Shown here: piece by piece, positions 26,475 through 35,174 of the stretch
How the letters are laid out: each line of letters opens with the position of its first letter
Numbering within the stretch: the stretch's first letter is position 1
Assembly (NCBI RefSeq): GCF_002836945.1
Contig: NZ_NIJM01000034.1
Span: 1-43,476 of the forward strand
From: Shewanella chilikensis
GTDB taxonomy: Bacteria; Pseudomonadota; Gammaproteobacteria; Enterobacterales; Shewanellaceae
Direction of reading: 5' to 3'
DNA length: 43,476 nucleotides
Program-made: the position numbers and the translations under genes
The notes under the pieces: model-generated
Databases searched by the model: none
Told to the model about the DNA's origin: nothing
Seen by the model: only the letters and a program-made list of their open reading frames with translations

Positions 26475-26573
26475 CTATCTGGTCTGTCGTCGCGCCACGA
26501 GCCGCCCCCGCTGTGATGGAATAATCACGACGGTAATAATCACGAGGAGGAGCTTGGCGCTTAAGTTAAACAT
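26475..26573 (-). CDS. ilvL: ilvGMDA operon leader peptide
   Basis: A 32-codon ORF: ATG at 26573, TAG at 26475-26477. The peptide starts MFNLSAK and then reads LLLVIITVVIIP, so 11 of 12 codons at positions 8-18 and near are leucine, valine or isoleucine apart from one threonine. This is the signature of an attenuation leader; E. coli IlvL also has 32 residues. It lies directly before the attenuator hairpin and ilvG. Ribosome stalling at these codons when charged tRNA is short would favour the antiterminator. It is too short for usual gene calling. Confidence 0.92.
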   Translation of the reverse strand: MFNLSAKLLLVIITVVIIPSQRGRLVARRQTR

Positions 26574-26741
26574 TTCTCAGACAGTTTCCTGTATTCAATT
26601 TATCTGCTTGGCGAGCCCTTTGGCAGCGCACTTATTAACCATTACCATAAAGTGTTTTCAGAACACAACAAAAAAATTCACAACCTGAAAATCTTCCAAC
26701 TTGGCTTGGCTATGGCACCCTCGACGATGGCTCGCCTAAAC
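26574..26741 (-). promoter_or_regulatory. Probable promoter region of the ilvLGMDA operon
   Basis: The 170 bp upstream of ilvL contain AT-rich stretches suited to a promoter, such as minus-strand TTGTTG followed after 16 bp by TATGGT, and GATAAATTGAAT nearer the leader. I cannot choose one with confidence. A small inverted repeat GTGTT/AACAC lies at about 26652-26666. Confidence 0.35.
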
Positions 26742-26771
26742 AGCTTGATTGCCGCCGGCGGCAATCAAGCT
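26742..26771 (-). terminator. 30-bp perfect palindrome after ilvC
   Basis: AGCTTGATTGCCGCC (26742-26756) is followed at once by its exact reverse complement (26757-26771), starting 10 bp after the ilvC stop. In RNA it would form a hairpin of about 12 bp with a GC-rich tip. There is no T run on the minus strand, so it is an atypical terminator or a 3'-end-stabilising structure. Confidence 0.55.
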
Positions 26772-26781
26772 AACGTTTACG

Positions 26782-28263
26782 TCAATCTTGCAGGTTTATC
26801 CTTTTCATTTCAGTCATATAACCGCGAAGTTCGGCACCGACATATTCGACGGCCGTATGGCGAATCGCTTCGTTGACCTCGATCAGACGCAGATTATCGA
26901 CCCCATTGCCCGAATCCTTGAGACCGGCGCCCAGGACCTCGGGAGAGAGGGCGTTGACATAGTCACGCAGCAGCGGCACGGCGGCATGGTTGAACAGGTA
27001 ACAGCCATATTCGGCGGTATCCGAGATCACTACGTTCATCTCATAAAGGCGTTTACGGGCTATGGTGTTGGCAATCAGCGGCGTCTCATGCAGCGACTCG
27101 TAGTAGGCCGACTCTTCGATGATCCCGGCATCCACCATGGTATCGAACGCCAGTTCCACCCCGGCCTTGATCATGGCCACCAGCAAGATCCCCTTGTCGA
27201 AATAGGTCTGCTCATCTATCTGCTCGGCGCAGGTCGGCGCCTTTTCAAAACCGGTGTTATTGGTTTCTTCACGCCAGCGCAGCAAATTGGCGTCGTCATT
27301 GGCCCAGTCGGCCATCATGGTGGCGGAAAACTCGCCGCTGATGATGTCGTCCATATGTTTTTCAAACAACGGGGTCAGCAACACCTTAAGCTCTTCGGCA
27401 ATCTCAAACGCCTTGATCTTGGCCGGGTTGGACAGGCGATCCATCATATTGGTGATACCGCCATGCTTGAGCGCCTCAGTGATGGTTTCCCAGCCCTGCT
27501 GGATAAGCTTGGCGGCATAACCCGGCTCGACGCCATCGGCCACCATCTTGTCATAACCCAGAATAGCCCCTGTCTGCAGCATGCCGCAGAGAATGGTCTG
27601 CTCGCCCATCAGATCAGACTTCACCTCGGCGATAAACGAGGAGTGCAGCACGCCGGCGCGATCTCCGCCGGTAGCACTGGCATAGGCCTTGGCGATCTCC
27701 AGGCCGTCGCCATTGGGATCATTCTCAGGATGCACGGCGATCAGTGTCGGAACCCCGAAGCCACGCTTGTATTCCTCACGCACTTCGGTACCGGGGCACT
27801 TGGGCGCCACCATGATGACAGTGATGTCTGGGCGCACCTGCATCCCCTCTTCCACTATGTTGAAACCGTGGGAATAGGACAGGGTCGCACCTTGCTTCAT
27901 CAAGGGCATTACCGCATTGACCACAGGAGTGTGCTGCTTGTCAGGAGTCAGGTTCAGTACCAGATCGGCCCCGGGGATCAGTTCTTCGAAGGTGCCCACC
28001 TTGAAACCGTTTTCGGTGGCTCGCTGCCAGGAGGCGCGTTTCTCGGCGATGGCTTCGCTGCGCAGGGCATAGGCGATGTTCAGCCCTGAGTCACGCATGT
28101 TCAAGCCCTGATTGAGCCCCTGGGCACCACAACCAAGAATGACAATATTCCAGTCCTTGATATAGTCACAGCCGTTTTCAAACTCGCTGCGCTCCATAAA
28201 ACGGCACTGGCTCAGCTGTGCCAACTGTTGCCGCAGATTCAGGGTATTGAAGTAATTTGCCAT
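26782..28263 (-). CDS. ilvC: Ketol-acid reductoisomerase (NADP+), class II
   Basis: Second enzyme of branched-chain synthesis: rearranges and reduces acetolactate and acetohydroxybutyrate with NADPH and Mg2+. The 493 residues place it in the long class II form, as E. coli IlvC (491), with the Rossmann motif [13 protein letters not shown] (42-54) and two C-terminal helical repeats. The start [10 protein letters not shown] at 28263 follows GGTGG; 50 upstream in-frame codons cross the promoter. It is divergent from its activator gene ilvY. Confidence 0.97.
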   Translation of the reverse strand: MANYFNTLNLRQQLAQLSQCRFMERSEFENGCDYIKDWNIVILGCGAQGLNQGLNMRDSGLNIAYALRSEAIAEKRASWQRATENGFKVGTFEELIPGADLVLNLTPDKQHTPVVNAVMPLMKQGATLSYSHGFNIVEEGMQVRPDITVIMVAPKCPGTEVREEYKRGFGVPTLIAVHPENDPNGDGLEIAKAYASATGGDRAGVLHSSFIAEVKSDLMGEQTILCGMLQTGAILGYDKMVADGVEPGYAAKLIQQGWETITEALKHGGITNMMDRLSNPAKIKAFEIAEELKVLLTPLFEKHMDDIISGEFSATMMADWANDDANLLRWREETNNTGFEKAPTCAEQIDEQTYFDKGILLVAMIKAGVELAFDTMVDAGIIEESAYYESLHETPLIANTIARKRLYEMNVVISDTAEYGCYLFNHAAVPLLRDYVNALSPEVLGAGLKDSGNGVDNLRLIEVNEAIRHTAVEYVGAELRGYMTEMKRINLQD

Positions 28264-28324
28264 CTTAGCCACCTGTTTAACCGAATTCCTGGGACCAAGC
28301 CGAAACGGCTCAGTGATGCAAATC

Positions 28325-28353
28325 ACTATAGCCCATGGTTTAAATTGCTTGAA
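28325..28353 (-). promoter_or_regulatory. ilvC promoter
   Basis: Minus-strand -10 TATAGT (28325-28330) lies 17 bp from a weak -35 TTCAAG (28348-28353). A good -10 with a poor -35 fits a promoter that needs the activator IlvY. Confidence 0.5.
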
Positions 28354-28373
28354 ATGATATATTCGGCATGTCA

Positions 28374-28392
28374 TGTTGCACAAAACGCAACA
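28374..28392. promoter_or_regulatory. Probable IlvY operator
   Basis: TGTTGC (28374-28379) and GCAACA (28387-28392) form a 6-bp inverted repeat with a 7-bp spacer, of the T-N11-A type bound by LysR regulators. It lies between ilvC and ilvY, 20 bp before the ilvY start and upstream of the ilvC -35. E. coli IlvY sites share TTGC/GCAA arms. Confidence 0.55.
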
Positions 28393-28411
28393 AAAAGAGA
28401 GGCAAAACGGC

Positions 28412-29284
28412 ATGGATATTCGGGCGATAAAACTCTATCTGGATCTCTGCGACACCCTGCATTTTTCCCGCACCGCCACCCGGATGCATGTCAGCCCTTC
28501 AACCTTAAGCCGCACCCTGCAAAGGCTGGAAGATGAAGTGGGCAGCAAGCTGCTGGAGCGGGACAACCGCAGCGTTACCCTGACCCACGCAGGCGAAGCC
28601 TTTCGCCGCTTCGCCAGCCAGACATTGACTCAGTGGCAGGAGCTGCGACGCGAGCTGGATCCGCAGCAAAAGCTGCTGAGGGGCACATTGCAACTCTATT
28701 GCTCGGTCACGGCAGCCTATAGCCACCTGCCGGCCCTATTGGATAAGTTTCGCCGCCAACAACCCCTGGTCGATATCAAACTCACCACAGGTGATGCCGC
28801 CGATGCGGTACAGGAAATTCAGCAGCAGAGAGCGGATATCGCCATCGCCGCCCTGCCGCAGGACTTTCCGCCGAGTCTGCACTTTGCCCCCATAGGAGAG
28901 GTGCCACTATCGATTATCGCGCCCACCATCAACTGTCAATTGCAGTCGCTGCTGGCGCAAAACCCTATTCCCTGGGAGCAACTGCCCTTTATCGTGCCCG
29001 ACCACGGCCCCGGGCGTTTACGGGCCGAGCGCTGGTTCAAGGCGATGGGGATCAAGGCCAATATCTATGCCCAGGTATCGGGCCACGAGGCGATAGTGCC
29101 CATGGTGGCTCTGGGCTGCGGTGTCAGCATCACTCCGGATGTCGTGGTAACCAACAGTCCACTGGGCGAGAGGATAAAAACCCTGGCCTCACCGGCCGAG
29201 ATAGCCCCCTTTGAACTGGGGTGCTGCTGCAAGGCCAAGCGGCGCCAGGATCCCTTGGTGAGTGCATTTCTGGAAGTGATTTAG
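28412..29284 (+). CDS. ilvY: LysR-family activator of ilvC
   Basis: A 290-residue LysR regulator. The N-terminal helix-turn-helix [20 protein letters not shown] spans about 19-38, followed by the linker helix and a two-lobe effector-binding domain. The sequence pattern ([19 protein letters not shown] and later [20 protein letters not shown]) and divergence from ilvC identify IlvY, which in E. coli activates ilvC when acetolactate or acetohydroxybutyrate binds. The ATG at 28412 follows AGAGGC. The downstream side begins a dispersed repeat 5 bp after the stop. Confidence 0.93.
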   Translation: MDIRAIKLYLDLCDTLHFSRTATRMHVSPSTLSRTLQRLEDEVGSKLLERDNRSVTLTHAGEAFRRFASQTLTQWQELRRELDPQQKLLRGTLQLYCSVTAAYSHLPALLDKFRRQQPLVDIKLTTGDAADAVQEIQQQRADIAIAALPQDFPPSLHFAPIGEVPLSIIAPTINCQLQSLLAQNPIPWEQLPFIVPDHGPGRLRAERWFKAMGIKANIYAQVSGHEAIVPMVALGCGVSITPDVVVTNSPLGERIKTLASPAEIAPFELGCCCKAKRRQDPLVSAFLEVI

Positions 29285-29525
29285 CTAAAGGAAGGTGCGA
29301 ACAAGTCCCATGCGTGCTCTGCGTCGGCTTACAGGCCTGGATACAAGGCGTGGTTCGCAGCAAATGGCCCTAGTCCTTTGCAAGAAGCACAACACAGCAG
29401 GCAGGCTTGTAAGCCACGTCCTTCGGGGCTTGGAAAGTCGGGCGGGCTTTACCGACTATGACCGAGTCCTCTGCAAGATGCATAACTCAGTCTATGGTCT
29501 GTATGCCACGCCCTTCGAGCTTACC
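29285..29525 (-). repeat. Dispersed repeat element with internal duplication
   Basis: The whole gap between ilvY and the PaeA-type gene looks like a non-coding repeat element. Its first 39 bp (29290-29328) match, inverted, 3818-3856; its first 19 bp match 43422-43440 with one change. Inside, 29372-29427 and 29465-29519 are direct copies of each other, about 70 percent alike by eye, both starting AGTCCT and ending CCTTCG. No ORF or transposase is present. Confidence 0.6.
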
Positions 29526-30857
29526 TTAAATATCGAGTGACTCTTCATCCTTGGGCAGTTGATCTTCCTGAGGCAAGAGGCGGGTAACCAGCAACTGGTC
29601 AACCTTGTAGGCATCTATGTCCACCACCTCAAACTTATAACCTGCGTAGTTAACCGAGTCGGTGCGCTTGGGGATCTTGCGTAACGTATACATCATAAAA
29701 CCGGCGATGGTTTCATAGTTTTGGTTTTGCGGAAACTCTTCAATACCAAAGGCACGCATCACGTCGGTTATCGGCGTCACCCCATCCACCAACCAGGAGT
29801 TGGCGTCGCGGGGCACTATCTGTTCTTCACTTTCATGCAGCGACCAGGCGCCCATTACCGCACTTTGCAGATCGTCAGTGGTCACTATTCCCACCACCAG
29901 GGCGTATTCATTCATCACCACGGCAAAGTCGGCCCTGTGATGACGGAAATATTCCATGGCTTCCGACAGGCTCAGGGTGTCGGGAATAATCAGGCAGTTG
30001 CGCACTAACGAGGTATCTTTCAAATCTATCTTGCGGCCGTTGATCACCCGCAGCAGCAGTTCCTTGGCGTCCACCACCCCTTTGATATTGTCCAGCTGAC
30101 CATCACAGACCAAAAACTTGTTGTGCGGATCCTCGGCGATTTTTTTCTTGATAGCGTCTTCATCATCCTGCAACAGGAAATACACCAGGCTCTCACGGGC
30201 GGTCATTGCCGAGGTGACGCTGACAGATTGCATCTCGAACACATTCTCAATCATCTGCTGTTCACCCTTATCCAGTACACCGGCCTCGGCACCGGCATCC
30301 ATAATGGCGTAGATATCGTCAGGGGTGATTTCATCATTGCGAGCAGTAGGTATCTGCAGCAGTTTGAAGATACCGTTGGCCATGCCGTTGAATACCCATA
30401 CAAAGGGGCGCAGCAAGGCAATACAGATAAGCATAGGGTTTACCAAGTTAACGGCCACTTTCTCCGGTAAGGCCATGGCAACCCGTTTAGGCATCAGGTC
30501 GGCGATCAGAATAAACAGACTGGTCACCAATACGAAAGACAACACAAAACTGAGTTGTCCGACCCAGGGCGGCGGAACCACATGGGCCAAAGCTGCCGCA
30601 AAATAAGGGGTAAAAGCAGACTCACCGACTATACCACCCATGATGGCAACGGCATTGAGACCAATCTGCACTACGGTGAAAAAACTACCCGGAGTGGTTT
30701 GCAGCGCCAACACTTTTTCGGCGCGCAAATCTCCCTCATCGGCCATCTGTCGCAAACGGATTTTACGGGAAGCGGCCAGGGCAATTTCAGACATGGAAAA
30801 AAAGCAGCTGGTTCCGATCAGGCAAAAGATAATCACCAAATTATCGAATAAACTCAT
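29526..30857 (-). CDS. paeA: CNNM/CorC-type membrane protein, PaeA (YtfL) family
   Basis: A 443-residue inner-membrane protein close to E. coli YtfL over its whole length: SEIALAASRKIRLRQMADEG, SFFTVVQIGLNAVAIMGGIVGE, FAVVMNEYALVVGIVTTDDL, NYETIAGFMMYTLRKIPKRTDSV and GYKFEVVDIDAYKVDQLLVTR. Domain order is DUF21 transmembrane (1-190), a CBS pair (about 205-335), and the CorC/HlyC C-terminal domain (350-430). Enteric YtfL is now described as PaeA, protecting stationary cells from cadaverine and putrescine; older annotations call the family hemolysin or CorC-like. It is divergent from the solute-binding gene at 31031. Confidence 0.85.
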   Translation of the reverse strand: MSLFDNLVIIFCLIGTSCFFSMSEIALAASRKIRLRQMADEGDLRAEKVLALQTTPGSFFTVVQIGLNAVAIMGGIVGESAFTPYFAAALAHVVPPPWVGQLSFVLSFVLVTSLFILIADLMPKRVAMALPEKVAVNLVNPMLICIALLRPFVWVFNGMANGIFKLLQIPTARNDEITPDDIYAIMDAGAEAGVLDKGEQQMIENVFEMQSVSVTSAMTARESLVYFLLQDDEDAIKKKIAEDPHNKFLVCDGQLDNIKGVVDAKELLLRVINGRKIDLKDTSLVRNCLIIPDTLSLSEAMEYFRHHRADFAVVMNEYALVVGIVTTDDLQSAVMGAWSLHESEEQIVPRDANSWLVDGVTPITDVMRAFGIEEFPQNQNYETIAGFMMYTLRKIPKRTDSVNYAGYKFEVVDIDAYKVDQLLVTRLLPQEDQLPKDEESLDI

Positions 30858-31030
30858 ACAACACCTTAGGTTAGTTACAAAGCGCTTCTATGCCGTGCCC
30901 TTGTCCAGGCCTGAATGTGGAGTGACTGGGAGGTCTAAAGGCTAACTGGTTACCGGTACGGGTACTAAACTGGCGAATTGAGTGGCTTTGCTATACTCCA
31001 AGAAACCCATTGCAGGCTTCTTCTACCGGA

Positions 31031-31834
31031 ATGAAGTTCACATTATATCCGTTTGCAGCATTTTTGACAGTGATGCTTATCTCACCGGTCTCCAACGCAA
31101 AAGATGAGCTTAGCGGCATACCATTAAAAATATGTGTCGAAGAGTCTGAATTTCCTCCTTTCAATTACTTTTCCAGAATAGATGGCCGTAAGTCCCATAA
31201 CAGTGACGGCTATGATATTCAGTTGCTTTATCGACTGTTTACACCACCGCGTTGGCAGTTACACATCATCGCCCTTCCCTGGCCAAGGTGCATGTTGGAA
31301 GTGGAATTGGGCAAGATAGATTCCGCCATGAGCGCCTCAGCCAACCCCGAGCGACGGCGTAAGTTCTTGCTATCGCGCTCGTATTACCACCTCACCCCTG
31401 GGGTGGTATTTCTCAAACAGAGCTTCCCAAAGGGTCTAAGATTCAACTCGCTAACGGAGCTAACGCAGATAGGCACAGTTTGCGGCATTCGCGGTTTCAA
31501 TTATCGTAACTTCGGTTGGGACAACTCTCAGCCACTATCCCTAAGCAAAGATCTGCCGTTGATCCCCGAGTTACTGCAACGGGGTCGATGTGACTTCTTT
31601 CTGGCACGGCTGGAGGTTTTCAGCGGCACCTTAAAGCAGATGAATCGCACCCACCAGGACTTTGGGTTAGCAACGCAAGCGGTTCCCAACACCCGGCCAG
31701 AACCCTTCTATATGCTGGTATCCAGACAAAGCCCACACAAGATGGTACTGCTGGAAGAATTCAATAGCGGCGTCACCCTACTGGAAAAAAGCGGCGAGTT
31801 GCAACTGTTACTGCAAGCCTTCACAGACCACTGA
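31031..31834 (+). CDS. Periplasmic solute-binding protein, SBP family 3-like
   Basis: A 267-residue exported protein. A signal peptide (MKFTLYPFAAFLTVMLISPVSNA, cleavage near 23) is followed by the pattern of the family-3 amino-acid-type binding domain: ICVEESEFPPFNYF, DGYDIQLLYRLF, ALPWPRCMLEVELGKIDSAMSAS, and a closing RQSPHK region. No permease or ATPase gene is near, so it could be a sensory or orphan binding protein, common in Shewanella and Vibrio. The ATG at 31031 starts the signal peptide directly; an in-frame TTG 7 codons earlier (31010) is the alternative. The ribosome site is poor. Ligand unknown. Confidence 0.7.
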   Translation: MKFTLYPFAAFLTVMLISPVSNAKDELSGIPLKICVEESEFPPFNYFSRIDGRKSHNSDGYDIQLLYRLFTPPRWQLHIIALPWPRCMLEVELGKIDSAMSASANPERRRKFLLSRSYYHLTPGVVFLKQSFPKGLRFNSLTELTQIGTVCGIRGFNYRNFGWDNSQPLSLSKDLPLIPELLQRGRCDFFLARLEVFSGTLKQMNRTHQDFGLATQAVPNTRPEPFYMLVSRQSPHKMVLLEEFNSGVTLLEKSGELQLLLQAFTDH

Positions 31835-31845
31835 GTTCCAGGCTA

Positions 31846-33633
31846 TTACGCAATACACCAAGTATTACGCCCTTGATGTTTAGCCTGATAGAGCGCCTTG
31901 TCTGCCACCCGAATAACCTCACTCAAATCCCGTGTATTCTGGGTCAGGAGTGCCAGCCCAAGACTGATAGTGACTATACCTGCGGGGGCTGAGCCATGAG
32001 TAATTTGCAATTCCCGAACCTGAGTCAACAAGGTTTCGGCAACACCCTCAGCTTGCCTGCGGTCGACTCCCGGCAACACCAAAGCAAATTCTTCGCCGCC
32101 GACTCTGGCCAGCAAGGCGCGTTCAGGAAGCGCTTTACGCATGGCCTGGGCCAAACGCTGCAATACCCGATCACCGGCTGGATGGCCGAAACAATCGTTA
32201 AAAGCTTTAAAATGATCGACATCCAGCATTATCAAGGCGCCCTCCTCTTTCGAAGCCAGCAACCGCGCCAGGGATTCAGTAAAGGGACGGCGGTTCGCCA
32301 ATCCAGTTAGTTCATCGGTTTCCGACAGCTGTTTAAGTTTGTGATTCAGCCCCAACAGCTCCCGCTGCAGCCCCAACATCTGCAAATCTCTGCGCTCCCT
32401 GACCAGGAGCTCGTTGAGCGCAGCGGCAAACTGGGTCAGCATGGCACGGCGGGATTGAGGCCAAAGTTTTGGAGATTGACTATTGCTTAGCGACAAAATC
32501 CCCAGCAGGTCTTGCCCATCTGTGATGGCAAACAGCGCCAGGGAACGTAACTGCAACTGTTTGAGTAACCTATATTCGGCGCTATCATCCGACTGCAGGG
32601 TTTCCACATCCTCAACGACTATCATATGTCTGGTGTTGAGTTGCTCTGAAAAACGATTCAACTCACTGATATCTATGTAACTTGAAGACAGCAAGTCGTC
32701 GCGGCGACTCCACACGCTACGATAACAGAGTTGTTGCTCTTTGATCTCCAGCAAGGTGACCCGCTCGACTGCAAACAACTCGGCAATCTGACGACCCACA
32801 TCGGCCAAAGCCTGATCTACGTCCCCTGGCTGTACCTTCAGAAACTGCAATGATAGATCCGCCAATAACTCATTGGCTCTGGCCTGCCAAGCCAGTTCTT
32901 TATGGCTAAATTCCACCTGCTCGGACAATTGCCTTTGCCCTCGAGTCAAATGCCTCTGCTGCCAGCGTTTGCGGGCAAAGTCGGTTCTAATACGTCGGTA
33001 CATCTGCTCTATGGCGCGGGCCACGCTGCCAATTTCATCTTGATTTGCCGCTCCTACCTCATTAGGTAAGGGCACTTTTCGCGGTTGTCCCAAATCGATA
33101 CGATTAACGTATGCGGCCAGCGCCGCCAATCTTCCGGTAACCAGGCTACGTACCAGCGTCAGGATCACATAGATCATCAGCAGGGTTTTCAAGCCATTAC
33201 CCACGACTATCAGGATCATCTGCCGCCATAGCTCATAATAGAGTTGGTTGCGGCTGCGTTGAACCTTAAGCTCACCTATCTGTTGCTGACGGTAGATTAT
33301 TGGAAACAGAAAGATTTCATTGTCCAGTGCCTGATTCTTTCCTACCTGCAGGGCGATACCATCGGCACTGGACAAAGAAGCACCGGAAACATAAGGCTGC
33401 ATACCTATACCTATCAGTATGTCCCGCAGCAACTTATGGTCTACATCCCAAATGGCCTGAGCTATGCCGGGCAGATTTGCCTCAACATATTCATGAAGCC
33501 TGCGATTACTCCCCTCAACACCATCCTGGTAATTCCAGAACAACTGGGCCGCCATGGTCATCAAGGCAAAGAATGAACTGACGCCTATGATCACCAAGGT
33601 CATCTTATGACTGATGACGGAACTTTGTTTCAA
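31846..33633 (-). CDS. Membrane diguanylate cyclase with periplasmic sensor, HAMP, GAF and GGDEF
   Basis: Makes the second messenger c-di-GMP from GTP. Of 595 residues, a first transmembrane helix at about 11-32 and a second at about 135-160 enclose a roughly 100-residue periplasmic part; a HAMP-like segment, a coiled region and a GAF-like domain (about 255-390) lead to the GGDEF domain. The active-site motif is GGEEF (512-516), preceded by TDELTGLANRRPF and LDVDHFKAFND. No RxxD inhibitory site precedes the motif, so product inhibition may be weak. The start chosen is TTG at 33633, overlapping the upstream stop as TTGA with GGAAG upstream; ATG at 33603 is the alternative. It is coupled to the binding-protein gene at 33630. 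Confidence 0.88.
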   Translation of the reverse strand: MKQSSVISHKMTLVIIGVSSFFALMTMAAQLFWNYQDGVEGSNRRLHEYVEANLPGIAQAIWDVDHKLLRDILIGIGMQPYVSGASLSSADGIALQVGKNQALDNEIFLFPIIYRQQQIGELKVQRSRNQLYYELWRQMILIVVGNGLKTLLMIYVILTLVRSLVTGRLAALAAYVNRIDLGQPRKVPLPNEVGAANQDEIGSVARAIEQMYRRIRTDFARKRWQQRHLTRGQRQLSEQVEFSHKELAWQARANELLADLSLQFLKVQPGDVDQALADVGRQIAELFAVERVTLLEIKEQQLCYRSVWSRRDDLLSSSYIDISELNRFSEQLNTRHMIVVEDVETLQSDDSAEYRLLKQLQLRSLALFAITDGQDLLGILSLSNSQSPKLWPQSRRAMLTQFAAALNELLVRERRDLQMLGLQRELLGLNHKLKQLSETDELTGLANRRPFTESLARLLASKEEGALIMLDVDHFKAFNDCFGHPAGDRVLQRLAQAMRKALPERALLARVGGEEFALVLPGVDRRQAEGVAETLLTQVRELQITHGSAPAGIVTISLGLALLTQNTRDLSEVIRVADKALYQAKHQGRNTWCIA

Positions 33634-34709
33634 TGCATTACTTCCGATGTCTGTTGGTACCAAACGAGCAGTGCCCGCCAATTTCGTTGCTCAAGTAAGT
33701 TGAAAGGCTCTGTCCCCGGAACCAACAGCCTGAACATAGAAGGTATCTTATTATTCCAGGGCCTGGCCTCACTGTCGTCTCGGATGCGCCTGAGCGCCTC
33801 GGCACCCGCCAGCAAATGCCCACCCCCCAAGACACTGACACGCCCCTGGCTACGCCAATCAAGCACCTTGTTGGAAGTATTGATACTGGAAATGAAGATA
33901 TCCTCTCCTGGCCTGAGCCCCTTTTCCTCCAGCGACGCAATAGCACCAAAGGCCATATGATCATTGGCGGTCCAGATCCCTTTCAGCCCCGGGTAACGTT
34001 TCAGCAGAATTTCTGTTTGCGTCTTGGCTCTTAGTTCTTGCCAATGACCGTAGACGACTTGTAATGGCTCTACCCCTCTTTCTCTGAAGCCATTTATTGC
34101 CCCTTGAGTCCGCGCTATTGATGCAGGCGTTCCCTTATCGCCGGAAATCAGCAGTACTTGTTGCGACCCGGCCCCCAACTGCTGCACCAAGGCCTGCGCA
34201 GTAAGAAAGCCTATCCGTTCATTATCAGGGACCAAAGGCGGTAACAGATGCTGTCGCCAGTATGGCTGTTGTTGCAACAAATGGCGCACTTCAGGAGCCA
34301 CATCATTGAGCAATAAAAGAGTCTTAATAGGTAAACCTTCAAAGGCGGCCAACATTTTTACGGCAGCATTTTTTTCATTAACCAAAATAATATATTGAGG
34401 TAACTGTTCACGGGCAGCCAACTCTTGTGCCAAGGCTATCATCCGAAAATGATCCCTGTCGGCGTGCAATATTTCCAACTCAATATTCAGCTCTGATGCT
34501 GCTACCAGCATAAGGCTATCTATATCGCCCCAGAAACTTTCCTGAGCAGAGCCGGGATTAATAAAGCTCACCCGTAACGGTTGAGTTTGAGCCGAAGACT
34601 TGGCAGGATGAACCAGAAAAACACTTAGCCAAGATAGGATGAACAAAAGAAGTTTACGTCGTGGTATGAAGCAATTTCCCCACGACGTATTAAGTAGACT
34701 CAACAGCAA
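33630..34709 (-). CDS. Type I periplasmic binding protein (sugar/AI-2-binding-like)
   Basis: About 359 residues. A membrane-targeting N-terminus (RRKLLLFILSWLSVFLVHPAKSSA, near 17-40) is followed by a family-1 periplasmic binding fold with VSFINPGSAQESFWGDID, LISGDKGTPASIARTQGAINGF, GIWTANDHMAFGAIASLEEKG and GEDIFISSINTSNK. The type resembles RbsB/LuxP-like proteins. No transporter genes are near; instead it overlaps a diguanylate cyclase, so it probably presents a ligand to that sensor (inference). The start is uncertain: no ATG is available; TTG at 34709 has GGGGGAAGGA just upstream, and GTG at 34736 is the alternative. Confidence 0.75.
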   Translation of the reverse strand: MLLSLLNTSWGNCFIPRRKLLLFILSWLSVFLVHPAKSSAQTQPLRVSFINPGSAQESFWGDIDSLMLVAASELNIELEILHADRDHFRMIALAQELAAREQLPQYIILVNEKNAAVKMLAAFEGLPIKTLLLLNDVAPEVRHLLQQQPYWRQHLLPPLVPDNERIGFLTAQALVQQLGAGSQQVLLISGDKGTPASIARTQGAINGFRERGVEPLQVVYGHWQELRAKTQTEILLKRYPGLKGIWTANDHMAFGAIASLEEKGLRPGEDIFISSINTSNKVLDWRSQGRVSVLGGGHLLAGAEALRRIRDDSEARPWNNKIPSMFRLLVPGTEPFNLLEQRNWRALLVWYQQTSEVMH

Positions 34710-34760
34710 GGTATCCTTCCCCCGGGTAAACAACACATCTCGTATACCGGAGAATTAAAA

Positions 34761-34781
34761 CACAAATGAGCTGCTTTTGTG
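34761..34781 (-). terminator. Weak hairpin after small periplasmic protein gene
   Basis: CACAAA (34761-34766) and TTTGTG (34776-34781) form a 6-bp stem that, read on the minus strand, precedes TTTTAATT. It follows the stop of the 82-residue gene within 5 bp and could separate it partly from the binding-protein gene. Confidence 0.35.
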
Positions 34782-34785
34782 GAGA

Positions 34786-35034
34786 TTAATTAACCTCTGG
34801 CAAACTTTCCAAAGACTGATAACCCATTTCATTGAGTTGATCATTAACGCAAGTCAGCAGATACTCCTGACGCTCTTCGGCTGGCACCGCGTCTTCGTCA
34901 GCCATCTGCAAACAAGCTTGCTGCAGTTGTTGAACGTCGGTTTCACTGGCTTGAGGCAATGCTTGTTCTTCATCGACCGCCAAAACAGCACCACTGAGTA
35001 ACATACCGGCCAACAGTAGAGTTAAGCTTTTCAT
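34786..35034 (-). CDS. Small secreted protein with two cysteines
   Basis: An 82-residue protein. MKSLTLLLAGMLLSGAVLA is a signal peptide with cleavage near 19; the mature part of about 63 residues is acidic (DEEQALPQASETDVQQLQ) and has two cysteines, C41 and C62, likely forming a periplasmic disulfide. The ATG at 35034 follows AAGGAAAC; an in-frame extension upstream is not supported. I do not recognise the family. It lies 75 bp before the binding-protein/diguanylate-cyclase pair in the same direction, so it may belong to the same unit. Confidence 0.65.
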   Translation of the reverse strand: MKSLTLLLAGMLLSGAVLAVDEEQALPQASETDVQQLQQACLQMADEDAVPAEERQEYLLTCVNDQLNEMGYQSLESLPEVN

Positions 35035-35174
35035 CTTGTTTCCTTGAGTGAGTAAAGTGCCATTCCATGGAACGGCACAGAGAAGTCTCACACAATCTAC
35101 CAGTAGATTTTACATTCAGATAACGAGAAATTTTTGCCGTGACAGTGACCTTTTTTATCCGATCGCCAGATAAG

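Noticed and set aside
26749..28089. Plus-strand ORF of 446 codons over ilvC
   Set aside because: It is exactly antisense to ilvC, which has full family conservation. Shadow frame caused by codon bias.
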